Assembly (NCBI GenBank): GCA_020050375.1
Contig: JAGVKR010000202.1
Location: 1-8,428 of the forward strand
Reading direction: 5' to 3'
DNA from: Planctomycetales bacterium
GTDB lineage: Bacteria > Planctomycetota > Planctomycetia > Planctomycetales > Planctomycetaceae
DNA: 8,428 bases
This document shows positions 1-7,829 of the stretch, piece after piece (within the stretch, counting starts at the first letter, position 1; each line of letters starts with the position of its first letter). The translations under genes and the position numbers were made by a program. The notes beneath the pieces were generated by a model. The model was not told the DNA's origin and searched no databases. It saw only the letters and a program-made list of their open reading frames with translations.

Positions 1-2319
1 CCATTGCAGTGCGCCCGGCGTGCAGTGCAAATCGCTCGACGCGAACCGGTGGCAATTGGCGATTCCCGCGGCGACCCCCCCGGCCAATATGACCTATGGG
101 CAGTCTGCGAAAACGGCCTGAGTGGACCGCGAACGTTTTCAATCAGCCGGCGAGTGGAACAGTTGGAAGTCGAGCCGAACGAATCGCGGCAGTCGGCGCA
201 GTCGGTTCCGTTGAACATCGTCGTCAATGGCCGGATCGAAAAAGAAGGGGACCAGGACTATTTCCGGTTTGACGCCAAACGGGGCGAACGCGTCGTCATC
301 GAGTGCTGGGCCGAGCGGATCGATTCGCGGCTGCGGGCCATCCTGGAAGTTCTCGACGCTGCGGGACAACGGCTGGCCGTCAACCGCGGCTATTACGGCA
401 CCGATCCGCTGATTGACTTTCGCGTTCCGGCCGACGGAACGTATCTCGTTAAAGTCCAGGATCTGATTTTTTCGGGTGGTGCGGAGCATTACTATCGGCT
501 CGAAATCGACACCGGCCCGCGCGTGGCGTTTTCGACGCCGTGCGTCGTTGAGCGCGGCAAGGCAACGCGGGTGACGCTCCACGGCTGGAATCTCAAGAAG
601 ACTGCCGGACCGGCGATTGCCGAGAACAGCAGCGGCGTCACGCCGCCGGCGATCGCCACGAAGGCAGAAGCCGGAACTGTAGAATTTGATCGTGTCGAGG
701 TCGAGATCCCGGCGTCGATGGCTCAACCCTCGTGGCCGCTGCCGGTCAGATTGCAGCCGGCCCAGGCGATGCTCGATGGCTTCCTCTACGACTATCCCGG
801 CAGTCATGCGGCGTTTGTGATCGGCGTGACGGATGTCCCCGTCGTTCAGGATCTTGCCGACAATCATTCCCCGACGTCGGCTCAACTGCTGACTCATCCG
901 TGCGAGGTGAGCGGCCAACTCGCCGGAGCAGACGAGCGCGACTGGTATGCGATCGACGCCCGGCGTGGCGAAGTCCTATTTATCGAAGGGCTGGGACAGA
1001 GGATCAACTCGCCGGTGGACCTGCAAATCGGCGTTTATCACGGATCGGGCCGCCAAGAACTACTGTCGCTCAATGACGAGCCGCGAAACGTCGGCGGGAA
1101 GCCGTTTCCCACCAGCCATCTCGATCCGGCCGGGCGATGGGTCGTTCCCGCCGATGGACGTTATCTTCTGGTGGTTCGCAACCTGATCGGAGGGGTACAG
1201 GCCGATCTGAGGCGGTTGTATCGGCTGAGCCTCAGGCGCGAGGAACCCGATTTTCGTCTCGTCGCGGCACCCCGCAACGACGATCCGGCAGCGCTCAATC
1301 TTCAGCGCGGCGGCCGAGCCGTGTTCGATATCATTGCTTTGCGAAATCGGGGCCTGACCGGCGCCATTCGCGTCGCCGCGAAGGATCTCCCCGAAGGGCT
1401 GGATTGCCCCGAGGTGTGGCTTGGGCCGGGAGTCGATCGGGCTGCAGTTGTTATGTCGGCCGATCGCTCCGCGGCCGCAGGGATCGTCGATTTGAAGCTC
1501 GAAGGCTTCGCGGAATCGGCCGGTTCTCGACCGGTGCTTGGCGGAACGGTCGTTCGAGCCGGAACGCCGTCCGGCTGGGGGCGGATCACATCGCAACTTC
1601 CGCTCGGCGTCGCCGGCGAAGCGGCCGCGCGAATCACGGCCGACGGCAACGAGCCGATCGACCATCACCTCTATGGCCGGCTCAAACCGCGACACGCCCC
1701 CGGCGGGATTCTCGATATCGCGATCCGGGTGGAGCGGCGCGACGGCGAGCATCAGGCGCCAGTCAAACTGATCGGCACCGGGCTCCCCGATCAGCTCCGC
1801 AATCAGACGGCGACCATTCCGGCGGGAGAGACGAAGGGCTATCTCAGTTTCTATCTCCCGCCAACACTGGAAACGGGCCGGTACTCGCTCGTCGTCCGGG
1901 GCGAGACGACGATTCCAACCGCCGACAAGAAGACCGAGACGGTGGCAATCTACAGCAATCCGGTGACGTTCGACGTTCAGCCGGCGGCGTTTTTCGTCGA
2001 GATCGACCCCTATGCCCCGACCCGCGTCAAACGGGGAGAGACATTTCAGGTCAACTACAACGTCGAGCGCCGCAATGGGTTCATTGGCAAAACTCATACC
2101 GAGCTGGCGGCCCCCGGTCGTGTGACCGACGTCGTCGGCTTGCGCGGGCGGGGGGAAACGTTCGTCGGGCAGACCGACAAGGGGTCGCTGCAAATCATCG
2201 TCAACCCGGATGCCCCTTTGGGGCAGCAAGCCTTTCTGCGGCTGTTCAGCGTGGGGGTCGTGGAGGACGAACCGATTTATCAGGGAAGCAGCTTTTTCAA
2301 CCTGGAGATTCTCGAGTAG
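1..2319 (+). CDS. PPC (pre-peptidase C-terminal) domain surface protein, 5' truncated
   Basis: The reading frame is open from the first base, so the gene starts upstream; the TTG at 4-6 is only the first start-like codon and is probably not the start. Numbering from it (771 residues), two beta-sandwich PPC-like domains are visible. The first is at about 56-168 (EVEPNES, then DQDYFRFDAKRGERV, then VPADGTYLVKVQD). The second is at about 283-412 (DERDWYAIDARRGEVL, then VPADGRYLLVVRN). Between them is an Ig/TIG-like stretch. A further Ig-like module lies at about 430-505, and a beta-rich C-terminal region runs to the TAG. There is no catalytic motif in the visible part, so a protease call is not justified. 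Related planctomycete proteins usually begin with a signal peptide and an Ig-like domain, and about 80-100 residues may be missing here (recalled family knowledge, not measured). It is probably an exported envelope or extracellular scaffold and the first visible gene of an operon with the next two. Confidence 0.85.
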   Translation, partial: PLQCARRAVQIARREPVAIGDSRGDPPGQYDLWAVCENGLSGPRTFSISRRVEQLEVEPNESRQSAQSVPLNIVVNGRIEKEGDQDYFRFDAKRGERVVIECWAERIDSRLRAILEVLDAAGQRLAVNRGYYGTDPLIDFRVPADGTYLVKVQDLIFSGGAEHYYRLEIDTGPRVAFSTPCVVERGKATRVTLHGWNLKKTAGPAIAENSSGVTPPAIATKAEAGTVEFDRVEVEIPASMAQPSWPLPVRLQPAQAMLDGFLYDYPGSHAAFVIGVTDVPVVQDLADNHSPTSAQLLTHPCEVSGQLAGADERDWYAIDARRGEVLFIEGLGQRINSPVDLQIGVYHGSGRQELLSLNDEPRNVGGKPFPTSHLDPAGRWVVPADGRYLLVVRNLIGGVQADLRRLYRLSLRREEPDFRLVAAPRNDDPAALNLQRGGRAVFDIIALRNRGLTGAIRVAAKDLPEGLDCPEVWLGPGVDRAAVVMSADRSAAAGIVDLKLEGFAESAGSRPVLGGTVVRAGTPSGWGRITSQLPLGVAGEAAARITADGNEPIDHHLYGRLKPRHAPGGILDIAIRVERRDGEHQAPVKLIGTGLPDQLRNQTATIPAGETKGYLSFYLPPTLETGRYSLVVRGETTIPTADKKTETVAIYSNPVTFDVQPAAFFVEIDPYAPTRVKRGETFQVNYNVERRNGFIGKTHTELAAPGRVTDVVGLRGRGETFVGQTDKGSLQIIVNPDAPLGQQAFLRLFSVGVVEDEPIYQGSSFFNLEILE

Positions 2320-2364
2320 GTGTGAATTCCGGCTTGATACCGGGGCAAGGTTGTCCGATTATCC

Positions 2365-2381
2365 CGGTGATGGGGTCACCG
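2365..2381 (+). other. Small intercistronic hairpin
   Basis: The 91-base gap between the PPC gene and the DUF1549/DUF1553 gene contains a perfect 6-bp inverted repeat, CGGTGA / TCACCG, around a 5-base loop. No T-run follows it, so it does not look like an intrinsic terminator. It could shape mRNA stability between the two cistrons, or it could be chance in GC-rich DNA. Confidence 0.3.
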
Positions 2382-2394
2382 ACAGACCGGCGGC

Positions 2395-2402
2395 AGAGGG
2401 AA
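2395..2402 (+). promoter_or_regulatory. Ribosome binding site deciding the DUF1549/DUF1553 start
   Basis: The purine-rich AGAGGGAA lies about 8 bases before the ATG at 2411. The open frame extends 67 codons further upstream, but that extension overlaps the PPC gene and has no export signal. The ATG at 2411 gives a clean signal peptide at once, so this site and the signal peptide together fix the start. Confidence 0.6.
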
Positions 2403-2410
2403 GCGGGTTC

Positions 2411-4924
2411 ATGATTGCAGCGAAACACAGCCTGGCTCGAACAGGGACGACGATCGGATCGTTGCTCGTGGCGGGTGTCGTCGTCGCCGGCCTCGCCTCA
2501 CAGGGATTCGCCGCCGAGATCGTCGTCGAGCCAGCCGTCAACAAGCTCTTCCCTCAGGGCACGCAACAACTGCTGGTCACACGCCTCGCCGAACGGGAAT
2601 TGGATGAAACAACCACGGCACAGTACACGACGACCAACGCCGATGTGGCCACGGTCTCGTCGAGCGGATTGATTCGCGCGGTTGGCAAGGGTGAGGCGCT
2701 GATTGAAGTGCGCGCGGATGGAGTCTTGAAGCAGATTCCCGTCGTCGTTCTTTCGGAAGACCAAGCGCCACAAATTCGACTGATCACCGACGTGGTTCCG
2801 GTCCTCACCCGACTGGGATGCAACGGCGGGGGATGTCACGGCAAGGCGACAGGGCAGAACGGGTTCAAACTCTCTTTGCTCGGATTCGAGCCCGAGACCG
2901 ACTACCAGTCGCTCGTCACCGAGTCGCGCGGGCGGCGGATTTTTCCCGGCGACCCCGGTCGAAGTCTTCTGTTGCTGAAAGCCGCCGGCGGCCTGCCGCA
3001 CGGCGGGGGACGCCGGCTCGAAAGCGAGAGCGACGATGGTCGGATCGTGCGCGAATGGATTGCGCGCGGGGCCGTCCCGCCGACGGCGGCCGATCCGTCA
3101 CTTGAACGCATCGAGCTTTCACCACGGCAGCGGGTGCTCGGGACCAAGGCCGTGCAGCAACTGCTCGTCACCGCCTACTTCTCAGATGGCACGTCGCGCG
3201 ACGTGACGCGCCAGGCCGTCTATCAATCCAACGAACCCGATCTGGCTGCGGTCGATGCGAACGGCCTCGTGCGTACGAGCACGCAGAACGGCCTGATCGC
3301 CGTGATGGCCCGGTTCGGCGATAAGCTGGCGACGTTTCAGGCGGCGATTCCCTTCGCGAGCGATGAAGCCCGCGCAGCCACTGTCACACAGCGACTCGAC
3401 CAATTGGAAAGGCAACTCGGCGATTTGAAATTCGATCGCCTGATGCTCCAACAATGGAGACGTCTCTCCGTCGCTCCCTCGCCGCTTGCCGACGATGCGA
3501 CATTCATCCGCCGGGTGACGATCGACATCTGTGGCACGCTTCCAACGCCGCAAGAAATTGTGGAATACCTCGCCGATCAGCGAGCGGACAAGCGGGCCCG
3601 GCTGGTCGATCGCCTGCTCAATCGTCCGGAATACGCGAGCTATTTCGCCCTGAAATGGGCCGACATTCTGCAAAACCGCGGCGCTGGCTATTCGACCAGC
3701 AAACAGCGGCGGGGAACGGCCCTGTTCGCCGGCTGGATTCGCGATTCGATCGCCGCCAACAAGCCCTACGATCAGTTCGTCTCCGAGATTCTCACGGCAA
3801 GTGGCAATCAGAATGAGAATCCGCCGGCGATCTGGTTCCGCACGGTTCGTAAATCGCCCGAGTACGTCGAGTCGGTCGCCCAGGCGTTTCTCGGAGTGCG
3901 GATCCAGTGCGCCCAGTGCCACCATCACCCTGCCGAGCGCTGGAGCCAGTCCGACTACTACGGCCTCGCGGCGGTCTTCGCCCGTGTCGGCCGCAAAGGA
4001 GGCTTCGCCGACGCCGAGGTGCCGACTGATGAAATGATCTATCTGAAAGACAATGGCGACGTGCTCCATCCGCGCACCGGCGAGCGCGTTCTGCCGCGGG
4101 CGCTGGGAGGGAGCGATTTCGATCTGGCCCAGGGCGACGATCCGCGACGAAGCCTCGCCCGCTGGATGACGGCGGCGGATAATCCCTTCTTCGCGCGAAC
4201 GATGGTCAATCGCCTGTGGGCTCATTTTCTCGGGCGCGGGATCATCCATCCCATCGACGACGCGCGCAGCACGAATCCGCCAAGCAACCCCGAACTGCTC
4301 GACGCGCTGGCCGCCGATTTCGTCGCCAGCGGCTACGACGTCAAGCACCTGATTCGAACGATCACGAGCACCCGGGCTTACGGTCTCACATCGGATCCTG
4401 ACGAAGGGAACGTGGGGGATACGCAGTCGTTCGCCCGATTCCTGCCACGGCGCTTGACTGCTGAAGTGCTGCTCGATGGAATCAGCCAGGTGTTGGATGC
4501 TCCGACCGATTTTTCCGGGGGCGGCGGCAAGCTGCCGGCCGGCACCCGCGCGATCGACCTGCCCGATGAAAACGTGACGGCCCATTTTCTCGACGTGTTC
4601 GGCCGCCCGTCCCGCATGTCGTCGTGCGAATGCGAACGGGTTGACGCGCCAGCTCTCACACAAGCGCTGGAGCTGGTGAATTCCGAGGAAATCCAGCGAA
4701 AGCTGACGGCAGACAACGGCTACGCAAAACGACTGGCGACGGGCGACAAGTCGCACGCCGAACGGGCCGCAGAAGTGTTTCTCCGTGTTTTGGGTCGTCG
4801 TCCCCGATCGGAAGAGCTGAAAACTGCGACCGACTTTCTGGCGACGGAGCCCGACCTGGGGGAAGCCTGCCGTTCGCTGCTGTGGTCGTTGCTAGCCACC
4901 AATGAATTCCTGTTCAATCACTGA
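2411..4924 (+). CDS. Secreted cytochrome-like protein: Ig2-PSCyt1-Ig2-DUF1549-DUF1553
   Basis: This is an 837-residue protein. Residues 1-35 form a signal peptide (basic start, hydrophobic core, likely cut at FAA/EI). Next come a BIG2-like Ig domain (about 36-113), a planctomycete cytochrome-like segment with CNGGGCH (C137, C142, H143), and a second BIG2-like domain (about 231-315). A DUF1549/PSCyt2 domain (about 338-530) carries CAQCHHHP (C500, C503, H504). A DUF1553/PSD1 domain (about 565-835) carries NRLWAHFLGRGI and the CECER cysteine pair (C739, C741). The DUF names are recognised families; haem attachment at the two motifs is inferred from CX4CH and CXXCH and from export. The reaction and substrate are unknown. 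The gene sits 91 bases after the PPC gene and 21 bases before the DUF1501 gene, so co-transcription is likely. I see no frameshift or truncation. Confidence 0.9.
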   Translation: MIAAKHSLARTGTTIGSLLVAGVVVAGLASQGFAAEIVVEPAVNKLFPQGTQQLLVTRLAERELDETTTAQYTTTNADVATVSSSGLIRAVGKGEALIEVRADGVLKQIPVVVLSEDQAPQIRLITDVVPVLTRLGCNGGGCHGKATGQNGFKLSLLGFEPETDYQSLVTESRGRRIFPGDPGRSLLLLKAAGGLPHGGGRRLESESDDGRIVREWIARGAVPPTAADPSLERIELSPRQRVLGTKAVQQLLVTAYFSDGTSRDVTRQAVYQSNEPDLAAVDANGLVRTSTQNGLIAVMARFGDKLATFQAAIPFASDEARAATVTQRLDQLERQLGDLKFDRLMLQQWRRLSVAPSPLADDATFIRRVTIDICGTLPTPQEIVEYLADQRADKRARLVDRLLNRPEYASYFALKWADILQNRGAGYSTSKQRRGTALFAGWIRDSIAANKPYDQFVSEILTASGNQNENPPAIWFRTVRKSPEYVESVAQAFLGVRIQCAQCHHHPAERWSQSDYYGLAAVFARVGRKGGFADAEVPTDEMIYLKDNGDVLHPRTGERVLPRALGGSDFDLAQGDDPRRSLARWMTAADNPFFARTMVNRLWAHFLGRGIIHPIDDARSTNPPSNPELLDALAADFVASGYDVKHLIRTITSTRAYGLTSDPDEGNVGDTQSFARFLPRRLTAEVLLDGISQVLDAPTDFSGGGGKLPAGTRAIDLPDENVTAHFLDVFGRPSRMSSCECERVDAPALTQALELVNSEEIQRKLTADNGYAKRLATGDKSHAERAAEVFLRVLGRRPRSEELKTATDFLATEPDLGEACRSLLWSLLATNEFLFNH

Positions 4925-4932
4925 TCGTCTCC

Positions 4933-4936
4933 GGAG
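4933..4936 (+). promoter_or_regulatory. Ribosome binding site of the DUF1501 gene
   Basis: GGAG lies 9 bases before the ATG at 4946, inside the 21-base gap after the preceding stop. The spacing supports this start and translation from a shared message. The ATG also places the twin-arginine motif close to the N-terminus, as expected for a Tat signal. Confidence 0.6.
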
Positions 4937-4945
4937 CCTTCAGGC

Positions 4946-6274
4946 ATGCTGCACATCGACGGAACCACGTTCCGTAACTGCGACCGCATCCGGCGGCGAA
5001 ACTTCCTGCAAGTCGGCGTCCCACTGCTCGGGCTGGGGCTGGCCGACCTTTTGCGGCTGGAGTCACAAGCGGCGGAGGATGGACGCTCGTCGAGCAACAA
5101 GTCGCTGATTGTGTTCTGGACCGACGGCGGCGTGAGCCAGCAGGACACCTGGGACCTCAAGCCCGATGCCCCCGCCGAGTACCGCGGGACGTACGATCCG
5201 ATCGCCACCAACGCACCGGGCATCGTGCTCGGCGAGCGATTGCCATTTCAGGCACAGGTGATGGATCGGATCGCGCTCGTCCGTTCGGTGCATCATGAAA
5301 ACGGGATTCACGCCCCGTCGGCGCACTGGATGCAAACAGGGTGCTTCGGCCCGACGCTCGCCCGCAACGCCGCGCAAAAACCGTCATTCGGGTCGGTGAT
5401 TTCCCGCGCACAAGGGGCCCGCGAATCGCAGATGCCCGCGTATGTAACAATCCCCAAGTCGGAAGCATTCGGGTATCAGGGAGCGGTCTATCTCGGGAAG
5501 GCGTACAATCCGTTCGAGGTGGGCGCTGATCCGAACGCCGCCGATTTCAAGGTACCGAACCTGTCGCTGCCGGGCGGGCTGACGACGCGCAGCGTCGATT
5601 CCCGCCGCACGCTGCTGAAGTCGTTCGACACGCTCCGCCGCGACGTCGATCAGAGCGGCGTGATGCAGGGGCTCGATACGTTCAAGAGCCAGGCGCTGGA
5701 GATGGTCGCCGGCGATCGGGTCCGCGCCGCGTTCGACATCGCCAGCGAAGATCCCAAGTTGCGCGAGCGATACGGCCGGCACCGGTACGGGCAAAGCGCG
5801 CTATTGGCCCGGCGGCTGATCGAAGCGGGCGCACGCTGCGTCAACATCAACACGGGCAACTGGGATCACCACAACGACATTGTCAAAGGTCTCGACGAGC
5901 ACCTCCCGCCGCTCGATCGGGCGATCGCCACGTTGATCGACGACTTGGGCGGCCGCGGGATGCTGAACGACGTCATTGTCTACTGCGTTGGTGAATTCGG
6001 ACGAACGCCGCGCATCAACGGCCACGCCGGCCGCGATCACTGGGCCGACTGCTTCTCTGTGATGCTCGCAGGCGGGGGCATTCAGGGAGGCCGCGTCGTG
6101 GGGGCCAGCGAGAAGTTCGGGGGAGGCGTTCGGGAGCGACTCGTGACGCCGCTCGACCTCCTCGCCACGATCTACCACACGCTGGGAATTTCGCTCGACA
6201 CGCACTACGAAGACTCATCGGGCCGCCCGGTCAGCATCGTCGGCGGAGGTCGTCCGCTGGAAGAGCTGTTTTGA
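4946..6274 (+). CDS. DUF1501 family protein, Tat-exported, alkaline-phosphatase/sulfatase-like fold
   Basis: This 442-residue protein has a twin-arginine signal (RRRNFLQVG, residues 16-24) followed by a hydrophobic stretch (about 24-36), so it is probably folded in the cytoplasm and exported by Tat. DUF1501 proteins are placed in the alkaline-phosphatase superfamily. Likely metal-site elements in order are WTDGG (D60), HHENGIHAPSAHWMQTG (116-132), NWDHHND (D307, H308), GEFGRTP (E350) and GRDHW (D364, H365). Assigning exact ligands is inference. The C-terminal VTPLDLLATIYHTLGI is typical of the family. There is no formylglycine CXPXR motif, so a classical sulfatase call is unsupported; the substrate is unknown. 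The gene lies directly behind the DUF1549/DUF1553 gene, the usual pairing in planctomycetes, which suggests the products act on the same extracytoplasmic substrate. Its stop is 4 bases from the stop of the convergent ATPase gene. Confidence 0.9.
   Translation: MLHIDGTTFRNCDRIRRRNFLQVGVPLLGLGLADLLRLESQAAEDGRSSSNKSLIVFWTDGGVSQQDTWDLKPDAPAEYRGTYDPIATNAPGIVLGERLPFQAQVMDRIALVRSVHHENGIHAPSAHWMQTGCFGPTLARNAAQKPSFGSVISRAQGARESQMPAYVTIPKSEAFGYQGAVYLGKAYNPFEVGADPNAADFKVPNLSLPGGLTTRSVDSRRTLLKSFDTLRRDVDQSGVMQGLDTFKSQALEMVAGDRVRAAFDIASEDPKLRERYGRHRYGQSALLARRLIEAGARCVNINTGNWDHHNDIVKGLDEHLPPLDRAIATLIDDLGGRGMLNDVIVYCVGEFGRTPRINGHAGRDHWADCFSVMLAGGGIQGGRVVGASEKFGGGVRERLVTPLDLLATIYHTLGISLDTHYEDSSGRPVSIVGGGRPLEELF
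6241..6259. terminator. Possible shared hairpin at the convergent gene ends
   Basis: A 7-bp stem (CGGCGGA / TCCGCTG, one G-U pair) with a 5-base loop lies in the last codons of the DUF1501 gene. It is about 20 bases beyond the stop of the convergent ATPase gene. On the plus strand a short T-run (CTGTTTTG) comes 8 or more bases later, which is too far for a textbook intrinsic terminator. There is no other room for one, because only 4 bases separate the genes. Weak call. Confidence 0.25.
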
Positions 6275-6278
6275 CTTC

Positions 6279-7829
6279 CTACATGATCGAGAAATAGTTC
6301 TCGCAGGCGAAGTCGAAGGCTTCGGGGGTCATCACCTTGGGCAGGCAGTGGTACATGCAGTAGTTGCGGACCTGCAGCAAGAGGTCGCGCGGCTGGCAGG
6401 CGCGCAGCGGGCGTTTGATCGGCTTGTAGTGCGTCGCCACCAGATAGTCGACCGCGGTCTTGTCGTACTGGAAGCCCAGGAGCGGCGCCATCACCTGGAA
6501 CAGCTTGTGGAACTCTTCCTCCGAGGGATCGGCGACCTGAATCTTGTACGGGATTCGCCGCAGAAACGCTCCGTCGACCAAATCTTTCGGCTCGAGGTTG
6601 GTCGAGAAGATGATGATCTGGTCGAACGGCACCTGAATCTTCTTGCCTGACGGAAGATTGAGGTAGTCGTAGCGCTTTTCGAGCGGGACGATCCAGCGGT
6701 TGAGCAACTCGTCGACCGGCATCCGCTGGCGGCCGAAGTCGTCGATCACGAGCGTCCCGCAGTTGCTCTTCAATTGCAGCGGCGCTTCGCAGATCTTCGT
6801 GACGGGGTTCTGCTTGACTTCCAGCTCGGCCATCGTCAATTCACCGCCGACAACGACGGTCGGCCGGCGGATGTTGACCCACCGCTGATCGATCCCCGAG
6901 ACGTTGAAGATCCCCTCGCTGGCCACCTCGGTGACGAGCTCGTGAATCGCCGGGTCAAAAATGCGGATGATGTCCCCTTCGATCCCGAGCGAGCGGGGAA
7001 TCCAGATCGTCGTGCCGAAGCAGTTGGTGACACGCTCGGCGATGCTCGTCTTGCCGTTGCCGGGCGCGCCGAACAGAAACATCCCGCGCCCCGAGTTGAT
7101 CGCGGGGCCGAGCTTGGCGAGCATTTTCTCGTTGATGATCAGATCGGCGAAGGCCTCGCGGAGCTCGGGCTCGGTCGCGTGCTGCTTGGCGATGCTCTGG
7201 CGGGCCATCGCCTCGAGATAATCTTTGAGCGACACGGGCGCCGAGCCGAAGTACGTGCATTCTTCGGTGTAGCGGCGGGCCCGTTCGCGGCCCAGCTCGG
7301 TGAGGGCGTATTCGTAGTCCCCCATCGTCGCCGCGCCCTTGAAGACGATGAGCTGTTCCTGCTTGAGCGCCTTCAGGAGCGGATCGACCAGCCCGAACGA
7401 GAGGCAGATCTGCTGCGCGATCCGCCGCCCGATCGCTGAACCGCGGGCGAGGAGGTATTTGAGGACCAGCCTTTCGACGTCTTCGCTCGTCAGCCCGGTT
7501 TCGGCGAGAGTCTGCGGCTCGGGCGGGGTATAGTGCTTCTCGTCGACGGGCTGCGCCTGCCCGAGCAAAATGTTGACGCGCTCGAACAACTGATTGAGGT
7601 TGCCCGCGTCCTGCTCGGCGGTGGATGCCGAGTCGCCCGCCCCGTCCAGCCCTCCGGCTGCCTGTTGCAATAGGGCCGCGGCTTTGGCGGCGGCGCTGAG
7701 GTCGGTCACTTCGATGGTCTGGTCGAGCGCAGTCCCCCCTTTGGCAGCCGAGCCTTTTGACGGTTTCGCTCCGGCCTTCAACTGGGCCAAAAACTCGAGT
7801 GGTGAGAGGCGGCGGTTCTGCTTATCCAT
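6279..7829 (-). CDS. AAA+ ATPase with N-terminal winged-helix-like region
   Basis: This 516-residue, probably cytoplasmic protein has no signal or membrane segment. Residues 20-100 are Ala/Gly/Gln-rich and probably flexible. Residues 112-190 look like a winged helix (helices around [16 protein letters not shown], then [18 protein letters not shown]). The AAA+ core follows: Walker A GAPGNGKT (254-261), Walker B TLVIDD (359-364, with D where E is usual), sensor-1-like FSTN (N411), a possible arginine finger FLRRIPYKI (R424, R425), and PRDLL (R481) as possible sensor 2. I chose the ATG at 7829; the frame continues to 7958 (TTG) with an ATG at 7949, but those added residues are Arg/Pro/Gly-rich and look non-coding. 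No strong Shine-Dalgarno sequence is seen at any of these starts. Related proteins occur in planctomycetes, but I cannot name a family or function. No partner gene is visible. Confidence 0.85.
   Translation of the reverse strand: MDKQNRRLSPLEFLAQLKAGAKPSKGSAAKGGTALDQTIEVTDLSAAAKAAALLQQAAGGLDGAGDSASTAEQDAGNLNQLFERVNILLGQAQPVDEKHYTPPEPQTLAETGLTSEDVERLVLKYLLARGSAIGRRIAQQICLSFGLVDPLLKALKQEQLIVFKGAATMGDYEYALTELGRERARRYTEECTYFGSAPVSLKDYLEAMARQSIAKQHATEPELREAFADLIINEKMLAKLGPAINSGRGMFLFGAPGNGKTSIAERVTNCFGTTIWIPRSLGIEGDIIRIFDPAIHELVTEVASEGIFNVSGIDQRWVNIRRPTVVVGGELTMAELEVKQNPVTKICEAPLQLKSNCGTLVIDDFGRQRMPVDELLNRWIVPLEKRYDYLNLPSGKKIQVPFDQIIIFSTNLEPKDLVDGAFLRRIPYKIQVADPSEEEFHKLFQVMAPLLGFQYDKTAVDYLVATHYKPIKRPLRACQPRDLLLQVRNYCMYHCLPKVMTPEAFDFACENYFSIM

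Noticed and set aside
1060..2229. A 389-codon minus-strand open frame opposite the PPC gene
   Set aside because: It has no recognisable domain and the plus-strand frame has clear PPC domains. It is explained by codon bias.
1..2319. Calling the PPC protein a protease
   Set aside because: PPC domains often accompany peptidases, but no catalytic triad or zinc motif is visible in the 771 residues present.
2210..2410. The 67-codon upstream extension of the DUF1549/DUF1553 frame
   Set aside because: It overlaps the PPC gene end, lacks a ribosome site and would bury the signal peptide. The ATG at 2411 is far better.
1137..2414. A 425-codon plus-strand frame overlapping the PPC gene in another phase
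   Set aside because: The translation is dominated by Arg, Ser and Gly with no domain pattern, and it overlaps a convincing gene throughout.
3182..4756. A 524-codon open frame on the minus strand opposite the DUF1549/DUF1553 gene
   Set aside because: It lies wholly inside a gene with clear domains on the other strand. Its protein is Arg-rich without recognisable motifs, as expected from antisense frames in GC-rich DNA.
5342..5365. CFGPTLAR in the DUF1501 protein as a possible formylglycine (CXPXR) sulfatase motif
   Set aside because: The spacing is wrong (Pro is three residues after Cys, and Arg is four after Pro), and it falls after the TG that ends the sulfatase-like signature.
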